A stretch of DNA of 64,000 bases, from contig NZ_PZKC01000005.1 of the NCBI RefSeq assembly GCF_003034845.1, positions 1 through 64,000 on the forward strand. The letters are read 5' to 3'. Positions 54,436 through 63,710 of this stretch are shown piece by piece. The stretch is from Pseudothauera lacus (GTDB lineage Bacteria; Pseudomonadota; Gammaproteobacteria; Burkholderiales; Rhodocyclaceae). Below the pieces are notes generated by a model. That model was not told the origin of the DNA and searched no databases. It saw only the letters and a program-made list of their open reading frames with translations. The translations under genes were made by a program, and so were the position numbers. Positions within the stretch are counted from its first letter, which is position 1; each line of letters begins with the position of its first letter.

Positions 54436-55287
54436 ATGAATCCGACCTCTCCCATCCTTCACGGTGCCGAGCGCTCGCCGCTGGGTCAGCCGGTGGCCTA
54501 CCGTGACACCTACGCGCCGGAGTTGCTGTTTCCCATCGATCGCCAGCTCAAGCGCGACGAACTTGGCATCGACGGCAGCCGTCTGCCCTTTGTGGGCGCC
54601 GATCTGTGGAATGCCTATGAGCTGTCGTGGCTCAACCCGCGCGGCAAACCGGTGGTTGCGCTGGCGCGCTTCGAGGTGCCGGCCACGTCGCCCCGACTGA
54701 TCGAATCGAAGTCGCTGAAGCTCTACCTGAACGCCTTCAACCAGAGCCGCTTTGCCAGCGCCGGGGAGATTGCCACCCTTATCCGCACCGACCTCTCCGC
54801 CGCAGCCGGTGCGCCGGTGGAGCTTGTCCTGACTCCGCTGTCGGCGCAGCCCCAGCGTGCTGCCGCCTACCCTGCCGGGGTCTGCATCGACGAGCTCGAC
54901 ATCGACATCGACACCTATCAGCCTGCCCCCGAACTGCTGGCGACCGTGGCTGGGGGCGGCGAGGTCGAGGAAACCCTCTATTCCCACCTGCTGAAGTCCA
55001 ACTGCCTGGTTACCGGGCAACCTGACTGGGGCATGGTGGGGGTGCGCTATCGTGGCGCGCTGATCGATCGCGCCGGACTGCTGCGCTACATCGTCTCCTT
55101 CCGCCAGCACAACGAGTTCCACGAACAGTGCGTGGAGCGCATCTACTGCGACCTGCTCTCGCGCTGCCGTCCCGCAGCGCTGCTGGTGTGGGCACGCTAC
55201 ACGCGCCGCGGTGGACTGGACATCAACCCCTGGCGTGCGAGCACGGCGCAGATGCACCCGGGGGACGCCATGGAAATACGCCAATAG
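54436..55287 (+). CDS. queF: NADPH-dependent 7-cyano-7-deazaguanine reductase
   Basis: QueF reduces preQ0 to preQ1 in queuosine synthesis. The 283-residue protein is the long, bimodular type found in proteobacteria. The nucleophile is Cys190 and the acid Asp197 (SNCLVTGQPDWG), at the same positions as in E. coli, and ESKSLKLYLN and FHEQCVERI are the QueF signature and substrate-binding Glu. It is full length. The next gene is separated by a promoter region of about 150 nt. Confidence 0.96.
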   Translation: MNPTSPILHGAERSPLGQPVAYRDTYAPELLFPIDRQLKRDELGIDGSRLPFVGADLWNAYELSWLNPRGKPVVALARFEVPATSPRLIESKSLKLYLNAFNQSRFASAGEIATLIRTDLSAAAGAPVELVLTPLSAQPQRAAAYPAGVCIDELDIDIDTYQPAPELLATVAGGGEVEETLYSHLLKSNCLVTGQPDWGMVGVRYRGALIDRAGLLRYIVSFRQHNEFHEQCVERIYCDLLSRCRPAALLVWARYTRRGGLDINPWRASTAQMHPGDAMEIRQ

Positions 55288-55436
55288 TGCAAGGTCGTGT
55301 CAACCTTGCGCGCACCCCTTGCGTTGAGTGAGCAGATGTACGCTTTCACAACAAGTTCTTGAGCGGGTAGGCAAAACAGGCTGCAGTAGTTTAGTATCCG
55401 CCGATGTTTCAAAACCACCATCACGAGGAAGAAACC

Positions 55437-55748
55437 ATGAAAGTTTTCGTCGCTGCCGCGGTTGCCGCCGGCCTGCTGTCCGCCGCCCCGGCCTTCGCTT
55501 CCGCCGATCTGGCCAAGGCCAAGAACTGCATGGCCTGTCACGCGACTGACAAGAAGCTGGTGGGCCCGTCCTACCAGGACGTGGCTGCCAAGTACGCTGG
55601 CCAGGCCGACGCCGTCGCCATGCTGGCTGGCAAGATCCAGAAGGGTGGTGCCGGTGTGTGGGGGCCCGTGCCCATGCCCCCCAACCCGCAGGTGAACGAC
55701 GCCGACGCCAAGGCGCTCGCCGAGTGGGTGATGAGCCTGAAGAAGTAA
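55437..55748 (+). CDS. Cytochrome c551/c8-type electron carrier
   Basis: This 103-residue protein is a small periplasmic monohaem cytochrome c: a signal peptide (residues 1-21, ending AFA), the haem motif Cys31-Met-Ala-Cys-His35 and the axial Met80 in GPVPMPPNP, as in the NirM/c551 family. In related bacteria it donates electrons to cytochrome cd1 nitrite reductase or to oxidases. It starts at ATG 55437 behind GAGGAAG. Codon choice suggests high expression. It is a single-gene unit ended by a strong terminator. Confidence 0.94.
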   Translation: MKVFVAAAVAAGLLSAAPAFASADLAKAKNCMACHATDKKLVGPSYQDVAAKYAGQADAVAMLAGKIQKGGAGVWGPVPMPPNPQVNDADAKALAEWVMSLKK

Positions 55749-55769
55749 GTCGGCGGTTGCCGAAAACGA

Positions 55770-55795
55770 AAAACCGGCCTGTTGGCCGGTTTTTA
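55770..55795. terminator. bidirectional terminator after cytochrome c
   Basis: AAAACCGGCC pairs with GGCCGG-TTTT around TGTT, followed by more T. It serves the cytochrome gene and the convergent GGDEF-EAL gene. Confidence 0.92.
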
Positions 55796-55804
55796 TTTGC
55801 ACTT

Positions 55805-57988
55805 TCATCCGGGGGCCGCAGGCAGTGGCTGGGTGTTCAGCCAGCGCTCTATTTCCGCGGCAGGGGCGGGGCGGGCGAAGAGGTAGCCCTGCATGATGTC
55901 GCAGCCCAGCGAGCGCAGCACGCTGACCTGACCTTCCTGTTCGACGCCCTCTGCGACCAGGTGCAGGCCGAAGCCGCGGGCGATGCCGGTGATCGCCGAG
56001 ATGATGGGGTTGACCGCCGAGGCGGAGAGCTCGCGCACGAAACTGCGGTCGATCTTCAGGCAGCTTACCGGGAACTTCTGCAGGTAGGACAGCGAGGAAT
56101 AGCCGGTGCCGAAGTCGTCGATCGCCACCCCGAGGCCCGCGCTGCGCAGCTCGCGGACCTTGGTGGCGGTGGCGTCGGCGTCCTGCATCATCATGCTCTC
56201 GGTGATCTCGACTTCAAGCAGCGCGGGGGGGATGTGGTGACGGGTGACTGCGGCCATGACCTTGTCGACCAGGTCATGGTGGTCGAAGTCGTGCGGCGAG
56301 AGGTTGAGCGACATGCGCAGGGTGTCGTGTCCGGCGCTGCGCCATTCCCCCAGTTGTGCGCAGGCACGCTCCAGCACCCACTGGCTGATGTCGCCAATGA
56401 TGCCCATCTCCTCGGCGACCGGGACGAAGGTGGCCGGCGGGACCATGCCGCGCGTGGGGTGATTCCAGCGCAGCAGGGCTTCCATGCCGACCGCACGGCG
56501 GTGGTTGAGGCTGATCTGGGGCTGGTAGTGGAGCTCGAACTCCTGGCGTTCGAGCGCCTTGTGAAGGTCGTTCTCGAGGGAGACGCGCTGGCGGTGGTGG
56601 GCGTTGAGGCCGGCATCGAAGAAGCGGAAACCGTTCTTGCCTGAGCGCTTGACCTTGTACATGGCGACGTCGGCGTGGCGACTGAGGTCTTCGGCGCTGT
56701 GGCCGTCGCGCGGATGGATGGCGATGCCGATGCTCACCGTGGCGCGGAATTCGCCGTTGCCAAGGGCAAAGGGCGCCGCCAGCACGTCGAGGATCTTGCG
56801 GGCGATGGTCTCGGCATCCTGCGGCTGGGAGATGTCGGGCAGCAGGATGGTGAACTCGTCGCCACCGAGGCGAGCCAGGGTGTCGCCGCGCCGCAGTACC
56901 CCGGAGACCCGCTCGGCAAGGGTGCGCAGCAGGGTGTCTCCGGCGGCATGCCCCCAGGTGTCGTTGACCAGCTTGAAACGGTCGATATCGACGAACATCA
57001 CCGCCAGTGGGCTGTTCTGGCGCTGCGCATGGGTGACCGCGAGCTCGAGGCGGTCACGGAACAGCAGGCGGTTGGGCAAGCCGGTGAGCTGGTCGTGATA
57101 GGCCTGGTGGGTGATGATCTCCTCGGCGCGCTTGCGGTCGGAGATGTCGCGGGCCACGCCGTAGAGACCCGGCGAACGGGCGCCTTCGTCGCCGCGACCG
57201 GGCATCGGCAGGCCGTCGAGAGCGACGGTGACGGTTTCCGGCAGGCCCTGGTCGAGTGAGAGGCGGTTGCGGCGCAGGCGCAGCTCGACCTCGAAACGCT
57301 CGCTGTGGCCATTGCGCACATCCTGCAGCAGGCTGTGCATGCGGTCCTGGTCCTCGGGCATCACCAGCAGCAGGAAGGGGCGTTTGAGCAGCTGGTTGCC
57401 ACGGAAGCCGAGCAGGCTCTCGATGCGCGGGTTGATGTAGGTGAAGCAGCCTTCGCCGTCGAGGGTGAAGATGAGGTCTGGCGAACTTTCCACCAGGTAG
57501 CGATGCAGGCGCTCGGAGGCGCGCAGGCGTTCGCTCATGGTGCGGTTGGCGCGCTCCAGGGCGGTCTTGTGCAGGGCGCCGTGGACGGTGCGCTGCAGTT
57601 GCGCGAGATGATAGGGCTTGCGGACGAAGTCGTCGGCGCCGGCGCGCAGTGCGCCGATGGCGGCATCGATGGCGTCCTCGCCGCTGATCATCACCACGGC
57701 CTCCTGGCGCTGGCTGGCGGCGAGCCAGGAGAGGACGTCGAGACCGGTGCCGTCGGGCAGGCGGTAGTCGAGCAGGATCAGGTCGTAACTGTTGTGCTCG
57801 AGCTGGCGCAGTGTTTCGGCGATGCTGGCGCAGCAGTCGAAGTGGCGCCCGGGCTGGGCGAGCGCGATCGGCAGGGAACGGCGCAGGGCGGTATCGTCAT
57901 CGACCACCAGAATCCGGCACTGCAGATCGGGGGCTGTGCCGGATTCCGCGGCCTGATGAGCGAACGGCTGTTCCGACGAGATGACCAT
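55805..57988 (-). CDS. Response regulator with PAS, GGDEF and EAL domains
   Basis: This 727-residue cytosolic protein makes and/or breaks c-di-GMP. Domains in order: receiver (about 25-140; acidic pocket Asp30-32, phosphoacceptor Asp74 in LILLDYRLPDG, Lys in VRKPYHL), PAS (about 160-290), GGDEF (about 300-460, with intact RLGGDEF near 374) and EAL (about 475-715, MEALLRWNH near 502). Both catalytic motifs look intact, so the net activity is not predictable. It is the last gene of a co-oriented cluster with a histidine kinase and an HDOD protein, so the kinase may phosphorylate Asp74. The start is 57988 (ATG). Confidence 0.93.
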   Translation of the reverse strand: MVISSEQPFAHQAAESGTAPDLQCRILVVDDDTALRRSLPIALAQPGRHFDCCASIAETLRQLEHNSYDLILLDYRLPDGTGLDVLSWLAASQRQEAVVMISGEDAIDAAIGALRAGADDFVRKPYHLAQLQRTVHGALHKTALERANRTMSERLRASERLHRYLVESSPDLIFTLDGEGCFTYINPRIESLLGFRGNQLLKRPFLLLVMPEDQDRMHSLLQDVRNGHSERFEVELRLRRNRLSLDQGLPETVTVALDGLPMPGRGDEGARSPGLYGVARDISDRKRAEEIITHQAYHDQLTGLPNRLLFRDRLELAVTHAQRQNSPLAVMFVDIDRFKLVNDTWGHAAGDTLLRTLAERVSGVLRRGDTLARLGGDEFTILLPDISQPQDAETIARKILDVLAAPFALGNGEFRATVSIGIAIHPRDGHSAEDLSRHADVAMYKVKRSGKNGFRFFDAGLNAHHRQRVSLENDLHKALERQEFELHYQPQISLNHRRAVGMEALLRWNHPTRGMVPPATFVPVAEEMGIIGDISQWVLERACAQLGEWRSAGHDTLRMSLNLSPHDFDHHDLVDKVMAAVTRHHIPPALLEVEITESMMMQDADATATKVRELRSAGLGVAIDDFGTGYSSLSYLQKFPVSCLKIDRSFVRELSASAVNPIISAITGIARGFGLHLVAEGVEQEGQVSVLRSLGCDIMQGYLFARPAPAAEIERWLNTQPLPAAPG

Positions 57989-58121
57989 ATTACCCGGGGC
58001 CGCTCACAAGGAGGCGAAGAAAACGCTGACGCGGCACCGTCCGGGGCGGGCGGGGCGGAAGCGTTGCGGGCACTCTCTGGGTGATACTAAATGCATATTT
58101 CCAGAGTATTAGCAATGACAT

Positions 58122-60071
58122 TTAACGCAATGTAGCACTCTTGGGTGTATTTTCCAACGGAATGAGAATCTGATAGCTTGTACCCAAGGTGGGTTGGCTG
58201 CGGCACACCAGGGTGGCGTGCCATTGCGCAAGCAGTTCCCCGACGATGGACAGGCCGATGCCGGCGTGGGCCCGCCCCTTGTCGCTGGGGTGTTTGCCGA
58301 AGAGGTCGTCGATACGGGCGGGCGGCAGGCCCGGGCCATTGTCGACCAGGCGCAGTTCGAGACACTGGCGGCCGTCGACGAGCAGCGGACCGGCAGCGGC
58401 GACGGCGAAGCGCCCACCGGGAGGCAGGGCTTCGGCGGCATTGCGGTAGAGGTTGAGGAGGATCTGCCGGAGCACGCCGCCGGGCATCGCCAGGCGGGGC
58501 AGGGTGGCGGGCTTGCGGACATCGAAACGGATGTCGCGGCAGCCGAACAGGGCGCTGGCGCAGAGGCGGTCGAGCTCGTCGAGGATGGCGCCGGGGTCGC
58601 AGGTTTCGCCGTGTTCGCCGCCGGTGCCCGGTGGCGAGGCAAAGCGTTGCACCAACTCGGCAACGCGGTCGAGTTCGTCGCCGATGATCGCCAGTTCGGC
58701 GAGCAGCGCCGTGTCTGCGGCGTTGCGTTGTTCGACCAGGCCAAGATAGCTGCGGATCACCGTCAGCGGGTTGCTGGCCTCGTGGATGAGCGCGCGCGCG
58801 CGCGCGCGCTGGCTGCTTTCCAGTTCGTTGCGTACCGCCTCCAGTGCTGCCCGCCGCGAGGTTTCCTGCTCAAGGACCGAGAGTGCCTGGGCGGCAAAGG
58901 CGGCAAAGGCGGCCTGCACGCCAGGCGTCGGCAGGGCCGAGTCGCCGTACTGGGGCAGCACGGCAACGCAGGGGCCGCTGCCCAGGCGGGGGAGCGGCAG
59001 GCAGGCAATTCCCGGGGCCTGCAGCCAGCGTGCGAGTTGCCAGTCCTGCGGGCAGCGCGGCGCTTCGTCGCCGATGCGCATCCGCGTTGCCGTGCCACTG
59101 CGCGCAGCGAGGGCAATGATGCTGCGCTCGTCGTCGCCACGCAGGCCGAGTTCGGTGATCCAGCGTGAAGCCGGATGGTCGTCGAGCGCCGGTGGCAGCA
59201 GGTGGCCGTCGGTGCCGGTGGTGAGCAGCAGGGGCGCCGGCAGGCCGAACACCAGGGCACTGCCGTAGCGCAGGCGGCGCAGGGCGGCGGCGCCGTTGCA
59301 GTCGCCAAGAGCGCCGCGCAGCAGTCCGCGCAGGGCGGCGTACTGCAGCGCAGCAGGCATCTGGACACTGGCTGGCGGGGCTTCCGCAGGTGCCGTCGGC
59401 AGGTTGCCGGCGAGGAAGGCGACGTCCGTGCGCAGGGCCAGCAGTGTTCCGGCTGGCAAGGCAGTCAGTGCGCCGAGGCGTGGATCTTCCGCTGCCTCGG
59501 CACTGGCTCCGAGGCGTACCGCGCTCCACAGCAGGGCAGTGAGCGGGTGGGCGTTGCTGATGTGCTCGTCGAGGGCGGCTTCGAGCTCCAGGGCGTCGAT
59601 CAGCGGTTGAGCTGCACCGCAGGCGCGCGCCAGTCCCGCCGCATTCATCGCGCCGTCGCGCAGGGTGGAGCTGCCGGAGTGGCCGAGTTCGCGCAGCAGG
59701 CCGCACAGGAAGGCGTCGTCAGGGCGCGGATAGGCGGATTCGATGGCGAGGTGGCGGGCGCATTCGGCGGTCATCAGGGCCTGGCGCTGGCAAGCCTGGG
59801 ACAGCGTGGGGCTGTCCACGGAGAGCAGCTGCCAGGCCCGCAGGACGTCGGCACCGGCGTCCTGCAGGCGACGGGCGAGCGCTGCACGCAGATCGGCTTC
59901 GTCGCCCTGCAGTGGTGCTGCGCGCAGCAGGGCGACGCACAGCTGCGGGTGGCGCATGGCCTCCTCGGCCGCCGCCTGCGACTGCGGCGGCGCGCTGTCG
60001 AGGTGGTGCAGCAGGAGGCTCAGGTCTCCGGGGAGAAGGGCGGCTGCGGCGGGAGGTGGTGTGCTCGACAC
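58122..60071 (-). CDS. HDOD-like/histidine kinase fusion protein
   Basis: The 649-residue protein combines an N-terminal HDOD-like helical domain (about residues 10-215; MRHPQLCVALLRAA and DAFLCGLLRELGHS), a middle GAF-like sensor region (about 220-400) and a C-terminal histidine kinase: His430 in the box LIHEASNPLTVIRSYLG, N-box NLYRNAAEAL, G1 DNGPGLP and G2 AGIGLSIV. There are no membrane helices, so it is a cytosolic kinase. The GTG start 60071 has GGAAGGA upstream and is preferred to the end of the frame at 60236. A (GC)10 run lies just ahead of the His box. It is 133 nt upstream of the REC-GGDEF-EAL gene, the likely cognate regulator. Confidence 0.8.
   Translation of the reverse strand: MSSTPPPAAAALLPGDLSLLLHHLDSAPPQSQAAAEEAMRHPQLCVALLRAAPLQGDEADLRAALARRLQDAGADVLRAWQLLSVDSPTLSQACQRQALMTAECARHLAIESAYPRPDDAFLCGLLRELGHSGSSTLRDGAMNAAGLARACGAAQPLIDALELEAALDEHISNAHPLTALLWSAVRLGASAEAAEDPRLGALTALPAGTLLALRTDVAFLAGNLPTAPAEAPPASVQMPAALQYAALRGLLRGALGDCNGAAALRRLRYGSALVFGLPAPLLLTTGTDGHLLPPALDDHPASRWITELGLRGDDERSIIALAARSGTATRMRIGDEAPRCPQDWQLARWLQAPGIACLPLPRLGSGPCVAVLPQYGDSALPTPGVQAAFAAFAAQALSVLEQETSRRAALEAVRNELESSQRARARALIHEASNPLTVIRSYLGLVEQRNAADTALLAELAIIGDELDRVAELVQRFASPPGTGGEHGETCDPGAILDELDRLCASALFGCRDIRFDVRKPATLPRLAMPGGVLRQILLNLYRNAAEALPPGGRFAVAAAGPLLVDGRQCLELRLVDNGPGLPPARIDDLFGKHPSDKGRAHAGIGLSIVGELLAQWHATLVCRSQPTLGTSYQILIPLENTPKSATLR
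58790..58809. repeat. (GC)10 dinucleotide run inside the histidine kinase gene
   Basis: Twenty consecutive alternating G and C encode ARARA on the minus strand, 4-10 codons before the catalytic His box. Alternating purine-pyrimidine runs are slippage-prone and Z-DNA forming. Confidence 0.6.
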
Positions 60072-60236
60072 CGGGGCGTCCTTCCGTAGTGGGTCAGGGC
60101 GGTCACATGCTGTTGCAATTGTAACGCCGCCCGCCGGAGGGGGCGAGTGCGGCGATGAAGGTTCACCGTGACCGGTTTCACTTTCCGGTGCGAATGGCGC
60201 CGAAGCGGGCCATTCCGTTCCATGGCTGCGCCGCAC

Positions 60237-61373
60237 TCAGCCCTGCAGACTGTCGGCGAAGCTCAGCGCCTGGACGTGCGAGCGGTTGAGCTGTTCCGGA
60301 CTCAGGTGCAACTCCTCGGCGGCTTTAAGCAGTGCGGCGCCGTCGAAGCTCTCGCACAGCCGCGAGAGCTTCAGGAAGGGGGCGAACTCGCCCTGTTCGT
60401 AGAGCAGGGCTTCGGTGACCGTGGCAGGCAGGTTCATCTCGTCGAGTACCGCCTGCATGGAGGTGCCGAGCAGCACGTTGAGCAGCGAGAAGGCGCCGGT
60501 GATGAAGAGGTTGTCGCGTTCGGACTTGTCGAAGAAGCCGCCGCCGACTTCCTCCATGAAGCGCCCGCGCGCGATCGCGGTCTGCATCATCGCCGGGGCG
60601 CCGGGATCGCGGCTGGCGGTGACCAGCAGCAGCGACAGCCACTTGTTGAGGTTGTCGTAGCCGAGGATGCTGACCGCGTGGCGGAAGGACTGGATTTCGC
60701 ACATCAGCCCGAAACCGGCGGAGTTGATGTAGCGCAGCAGCTTGTAGGACAGCGCCACGTCCTGTTTGAGGACGGCCTCGATGTCCTTGATGTCGGCGTT
60801 GTTGCGCACCAGGTTGAGCAGGCGGACGATCTGGGCGTGCGCCGGCGAGAGCTCCTTGGGCGGGGGGTTGCCATGCAGGAAAAACCAGCCCGAGGCGCCG
60901 TCGTAGCCGGCACTGACCGCGGCGCGGAAAGCCGGTACGTCGGCCAGGCCCCAGGCCAGGCTGAGCCCCGGGGCATCGCCCGGCGCGGCAGCCTTGCGCG
61001 CGTCCATCAGCACGAAGCGCCAGTCAGCGCTGGCCGGCAGTGCCGTGCCAGGGGTGTACCAGGTCAGGCAGGTGCTGATGCCTGCCTCCTGCAGTTGCGG
61101 CAGCAGGGCCTGGGTCTGCGGATGGGCAAGGGCCTGGACGGGGATTTCCACCATCGCGTTGGGCGGGGCCTGCCAGTTCATCAACTCCGGCGTCGGTACC
61201 AGGCGGCCGAGGCACAGGAACACAGGATGATGGCTGGGCCAGACGTCGGCGAGACTGTTGAGCGTGTCGACCACCGCGGCGACGTTGGGGCCATGGGCGA
61301 TGAGCCGGTTGGCGGTGATTGCGCGGCTCTTGTTGACCACAGGCTCGCGGGTGAGGATGGTGGTCTGGCTCAT
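60237..61373 (-). CDS. HDOD protein with degenerate EAL-like N-terminus
   Basis: The 378-residue protein has the YuxH-type arrangement: an N-terminal part similar in outline to EAL domains but without the EAL, DDFGTG or other catalytic residues (about 1-190), followed by an HDOD domain (about 195-375; LLNLVRNNADIKDIEAVLKQD, YINSAGFG, FRHAVSILGYDNL). HDOD domains are catalytically inactive relatives of HD phosphohydrolases and act in signalling. The start ATG 61373 is 4 nt after the stop of the reductase gene, so the two are probably co-transcribed. The next gene, the HDOD-kinase, is 165 nt downstream. Confidence 0.85.
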   Translation of the reverse strand: MSQTTILTREPVVNKSRAITANRLIAHGPNVAAVVDTLNSLADVWPSHHPVFLCLGRLVPTPELMNWQAPPNAMVEIPVQALAHPQTQALLPQLQEAGISTCLTWYTPGTALPASADWRFVLMDARKAAAPGDAPGLSLAWGLADVPAFRAAVSAGYDGASGWFFLHGNPPPKELSPAHAQIVRLLNLVRNNADIKDIEAVLKQDVALSYKLLRYINSAGFGLMCEIQSFRHAVSILGYDNLNKWLSLLLVTASRDPGAPAMMQTAIARGRFMEEVGGGFFDKSERDNLFITGAFSLLNVLLGTSMQAVLDEMNLPATVTEALLYEQGEFAPFLKLSRLCESFDGAALLKAAEELHLSPEQLNRSHVQALSFADSLQG

Positions 61374-61377
61374 GGGT

Positions 61378-62394
61378 TCAGGTGGTCGAGAAGGTAAAGG
61401 AGTCTGCGAAGAAAGCCTCTGCAGGCAGGGCGCAGCGGCCACTGAGGTCGGCGCGCGCGGCCTCGATCATCGCCGGCGCACCGCAGGCATAGACCTGGTG
61501 CGCGGAGAGGTCGGGGAAGTCGGCCATCAATGCCTCATGAACGAGACCGCGGCGTCCCTGCCATCCGTCATTATCACTCAGGCCGGAGAGTACCGGAATA
61601 TAGCGAAAGTCGGGGATGCTCGCCGCCCATTCGCGGGCCAGAGCGTCGAGGTACAGGCCGTCGGCCTGGCGTGCGCCCCAGTACAGCGCCATCGGCCGCC
61701 GGATGCCGAGGTGGCGGGCGTGTTCGACGATGCTCTTGATGGGGGCGAAACCGGTCCCGCCGCAGAGCAGCACGATGGGGGTGTCAGCGTGCTCGTCGAG
61801 GGTGAAGCTGCCCAGCGGCCCCTCGAAGCGCAGGATATCGCGCTCCTTCATGCCATCGAAGACGTGCGGCGTGAATTGGCCACCGGGAACCAGACGGATG
61901 TGCAGTTCCAGGAGTTCGGCGTCATGGGGGGCGTTGGCGATGGAGAAGCTGCGGCGGCGGCCATCGGCGAGCAGCAGGTCGATGTACTGTCCGGCACGGA
62001 AGGCAAAGCGCTCGCTCGCCGGCAGGCGCAGTTCGAGGATCATGACGTCGTCGGCGACACGCTTGAGGCTGTGCACGCGACAGGGCAGCTTCTTCACCGG
62101 GATGTCGTCGGCGCGGCGCACGTTGCGCGCCTCCAGCACCAGGTCCGAGCGCGCCTGGGCGCGGCAGAAGAGCGCCATGCCGGCGGCGCGGTCGGCGTCG
62201 CTGAGGGCGCCGGCACAGATTGCGCCATGCTCGAAGCTGCCGCTCAGCACCTTGCCCTTGCAGGCGCCACAGGCGCCGTCGCGGCAGCCATAGGGCAGCA
62301 GCAGGCCGGCGGCAAGGGCGGCATCGAGCAGGCTCTGGTCGGCGGTGGCGGGGAACTGCTGGCCGTCGGGCTGGAGGGAAATCTGGAAGGACAT
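61378..62394 (-). CDS. Ferredoxin-type flavin reductase (CDP-6-deoxy-glucoseen reductase-like)
   Basis: The 338-residue protein has an N-terminal plant-type 2Fe-2S ferredoxin domain (Cys37, Cys42, Cys45 in CRDGACGACKG, and Cys77) fused to an FNR-like module: FAD-binding RRRSFSIANAP and NAD-binding LLCGGTGFAPIKS. It transfers electrons from NAD(P)H to an acceptor. Members are often annotated as CDP-6-deoxy-delta-3,4-glucoseen reductase; the acceptor in this organism is unknown, and no sugar gene is nearby. The start at 62394 gives MSFQISLQP. It is divergent from the SDR gene with only 21 nt between the starts. Confidence 0.9.
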   Translation of the reverse strand: MSFQISLQPDGQQFPATADQSLLDAALAAGLLLPYGCRDGACGACKGKVLSGSFEHGAICAGALSDADRAAGMALFCRAQARSDLVLEARNVRRADDIPVKKLPCRVHSLKRVADDVMILELRLPASERFAFRAGQYIDLLLADGRRRSFSIANAPHDAELLELHIRLVPGGQFTPHVFDGMKERDILRFEGPLGSFTLDEHADTPIVLLCGGTGFAPIKSIVEHARHLGIRRPMALYWGARQADGLYLDALAREWAASIPDFRYIPVLSGLSDNDGWQGRRGLVHEALMADFPDLSAHQVYACGAPAMIEAARADLSGRCALPAEAFFADSFTFSTT

Positions 62395-62415
62395 CTGGCG
62401 TGTGATAATCGGCTG

Positions 62416-63309
62416 ATGAAAAGGATACTGATCGTCGGTTGTGGCGATGTTGCCCGGCGCGCCCTGCCCTGGCTGCTGCGGCGCTTTCGCGTCTTTGCAC
62501 TGGCGCGCAGCGCGGAGTCGGCGCGCGCGCTGCGTGCGCTGGGCGTGGTGCCGGTGCGTGGCGACCTCGACGAGCGGCGCTCGCTGAGGCGGCTGGGCGG
62601 GCTTGCCGACGTCGTGCTGCATTTTGCGCCGCCGCCGCAGCACGGCGACGAGGATCCACGTACCGCCCATCTGCTCGCCGCGCTCGGGCGCCGGGGGAGT
62701 CTAGCACAGCGTCTTGTGTACATAAGCACCACCGGGGTGTATGGCGACTGCGGCGGTGCTTTCATCGACGAGTGCCGTGCGCTGCGGCCGCTGAGTGCGC
62801 GTGCGCGCCGCCGCGTCGATGCCGAACGCCGTCTGCGCCGCTTTGCCCGCCGTCATGGCACGGCGCTTGCCATCCTGCGCGCGCCGGGCATCTATGCCGC
62901 CGACCGGCTGCCGCTGGCGCGCCTGCAGCGCGGCGATCCGGTGCTGGCGGCGGAAGACGACGTGCTTACCAACCACATCCATGCCGACGATCTTGCCAGG
63001 CTGGCCTGTGCGGCGCTCTTCCGTGCCCGTGGCGGGCGGGTTTTCAATGTCGTGGACGACAGCCGCCTGCGCATGGGCGAGTATTACGACCTGCTCGCCG
63101 ACCGCTTCGCGCTGCCGCGTCCGCCCCGCCTGCCGCGGGCGCAGATCGCCGCCGTGCTGTCGCCGCTGACGCTTTCCTTCATGGCCGAATCGCGCCTCAT
63201 CGACAATACGCGCATGCGCCGGGAACTGCGCGTGGCGCTGCGCCATCCCACCGTCGGCGACGGAATCGCCGCCGCCCTCAACAAGGAGCAAGCCCCCTCA
63301 TGCTGGTGA
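62416..63309 (+). CDS. NAD(P)-dependent epimerase/dehydratase-like protein (SDR)
   Basis: The 297-residue extended SDR protein starts with a Rossmann motif variant, ILIVGCGDVARRAL (4-17), and keeps YISTTGVYGD with the active-site Tyr-type segment and the NHIHADDLARL block. It resembles E. coli YeeZ, whose substrate is unknown. The glycine pattern GxGxxxxx is less typical than in sugar epimerases. It overlaps the HemJ-like gene by 10 nt. The role is unclear. Confidence 0.82.
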   Translation: MKRILIVGCGDVARRALPWLLRRFRVFALARSAESARALRALGVVPVRGDLDERRSLRRLGGLADVVLHFAPPPQHGDEDPRTAHLLAALGRRGSLAQRLVYISTTGVYGDCGGAFIDECRALRPLSARARRRVDAERRLRRFARRHGTALAILRAPGIYAADRLPLARLQRGDPVLAAEDDVLTNHIHADDLARLACAALFRARGGRVFNVVDDSRLRMGEYYDLLADRFALPRPPRLPRAQIAAVLSPLTLSFMAESRLIDNTRMRRELRVALRHPTVGDGIAAALNKEQAPSCW

Positions 63310-63710
63310 TCAAGTCCCTGCACATCATCTTCGTCGTGTCCTGGTTCGCCGGGTTGTTCTACCTGCCGCGCCTGTTCGTCAATCACGCCATGGTCAGCGA
63401 CGCGGCGACCATCGAGCGCCTGAAGCTGATGGAGCTCAAGCTCTACCGCTTCATGACTCCGCTCGGCATCCTCGCCGTCGCCCTCGGGCTGTGGCTGTGG
63501 TTCGGCTACGGCTTCGGCGGCGGCTGGCTGCATGCCAAGACCACCCTGGTGCTGTTCCTGATCGCCTACCACCTCTACTGCGGCAAGCTCCTGCGCGACT
63601 TCGCCGCCGACCGCAACACCCGCAGCCACGTGTGGTTCCGTGTCTTCAACGAGGTGCCGGTGGTGGTGCTGTTCGTGGTGGTGTTCCTGGCGGTTCTGAA
63701 GCCGTTCTGA
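63300..63710 (+). CDS. hemJ: HemJ-like membrane protein (protoporphyrinogen oxidase, CopD/UPF0093 family)
   Basis: HemJ oxidises protoporphyrinogen IX in haem synthesis. The 136 residues form four membrane helices, with the conserved KSLHIIFVVSWFAGLFYLPRLF (His8), ELKLYRFMTP and the ending WFRVFNEVPVVVLF. The length matches the UPF0093 family. It overlaps the SDR gene by 10 nt at the start and the end of mobA (convergent) by 65 nt. Confidence 0.88.
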   Translation: MLVIKSLHIIFVVSWFAGLFYLPRLFVNHAMVSDAATIERLKLMELKLYRFMTPLGILAVALGLWLWFGYGFGGGWLHAKTTLVLFLIAYHLYCGKLLRDFAADRNTRSHVWFRVFNEVPVVVLFVVVFLAVLKPF

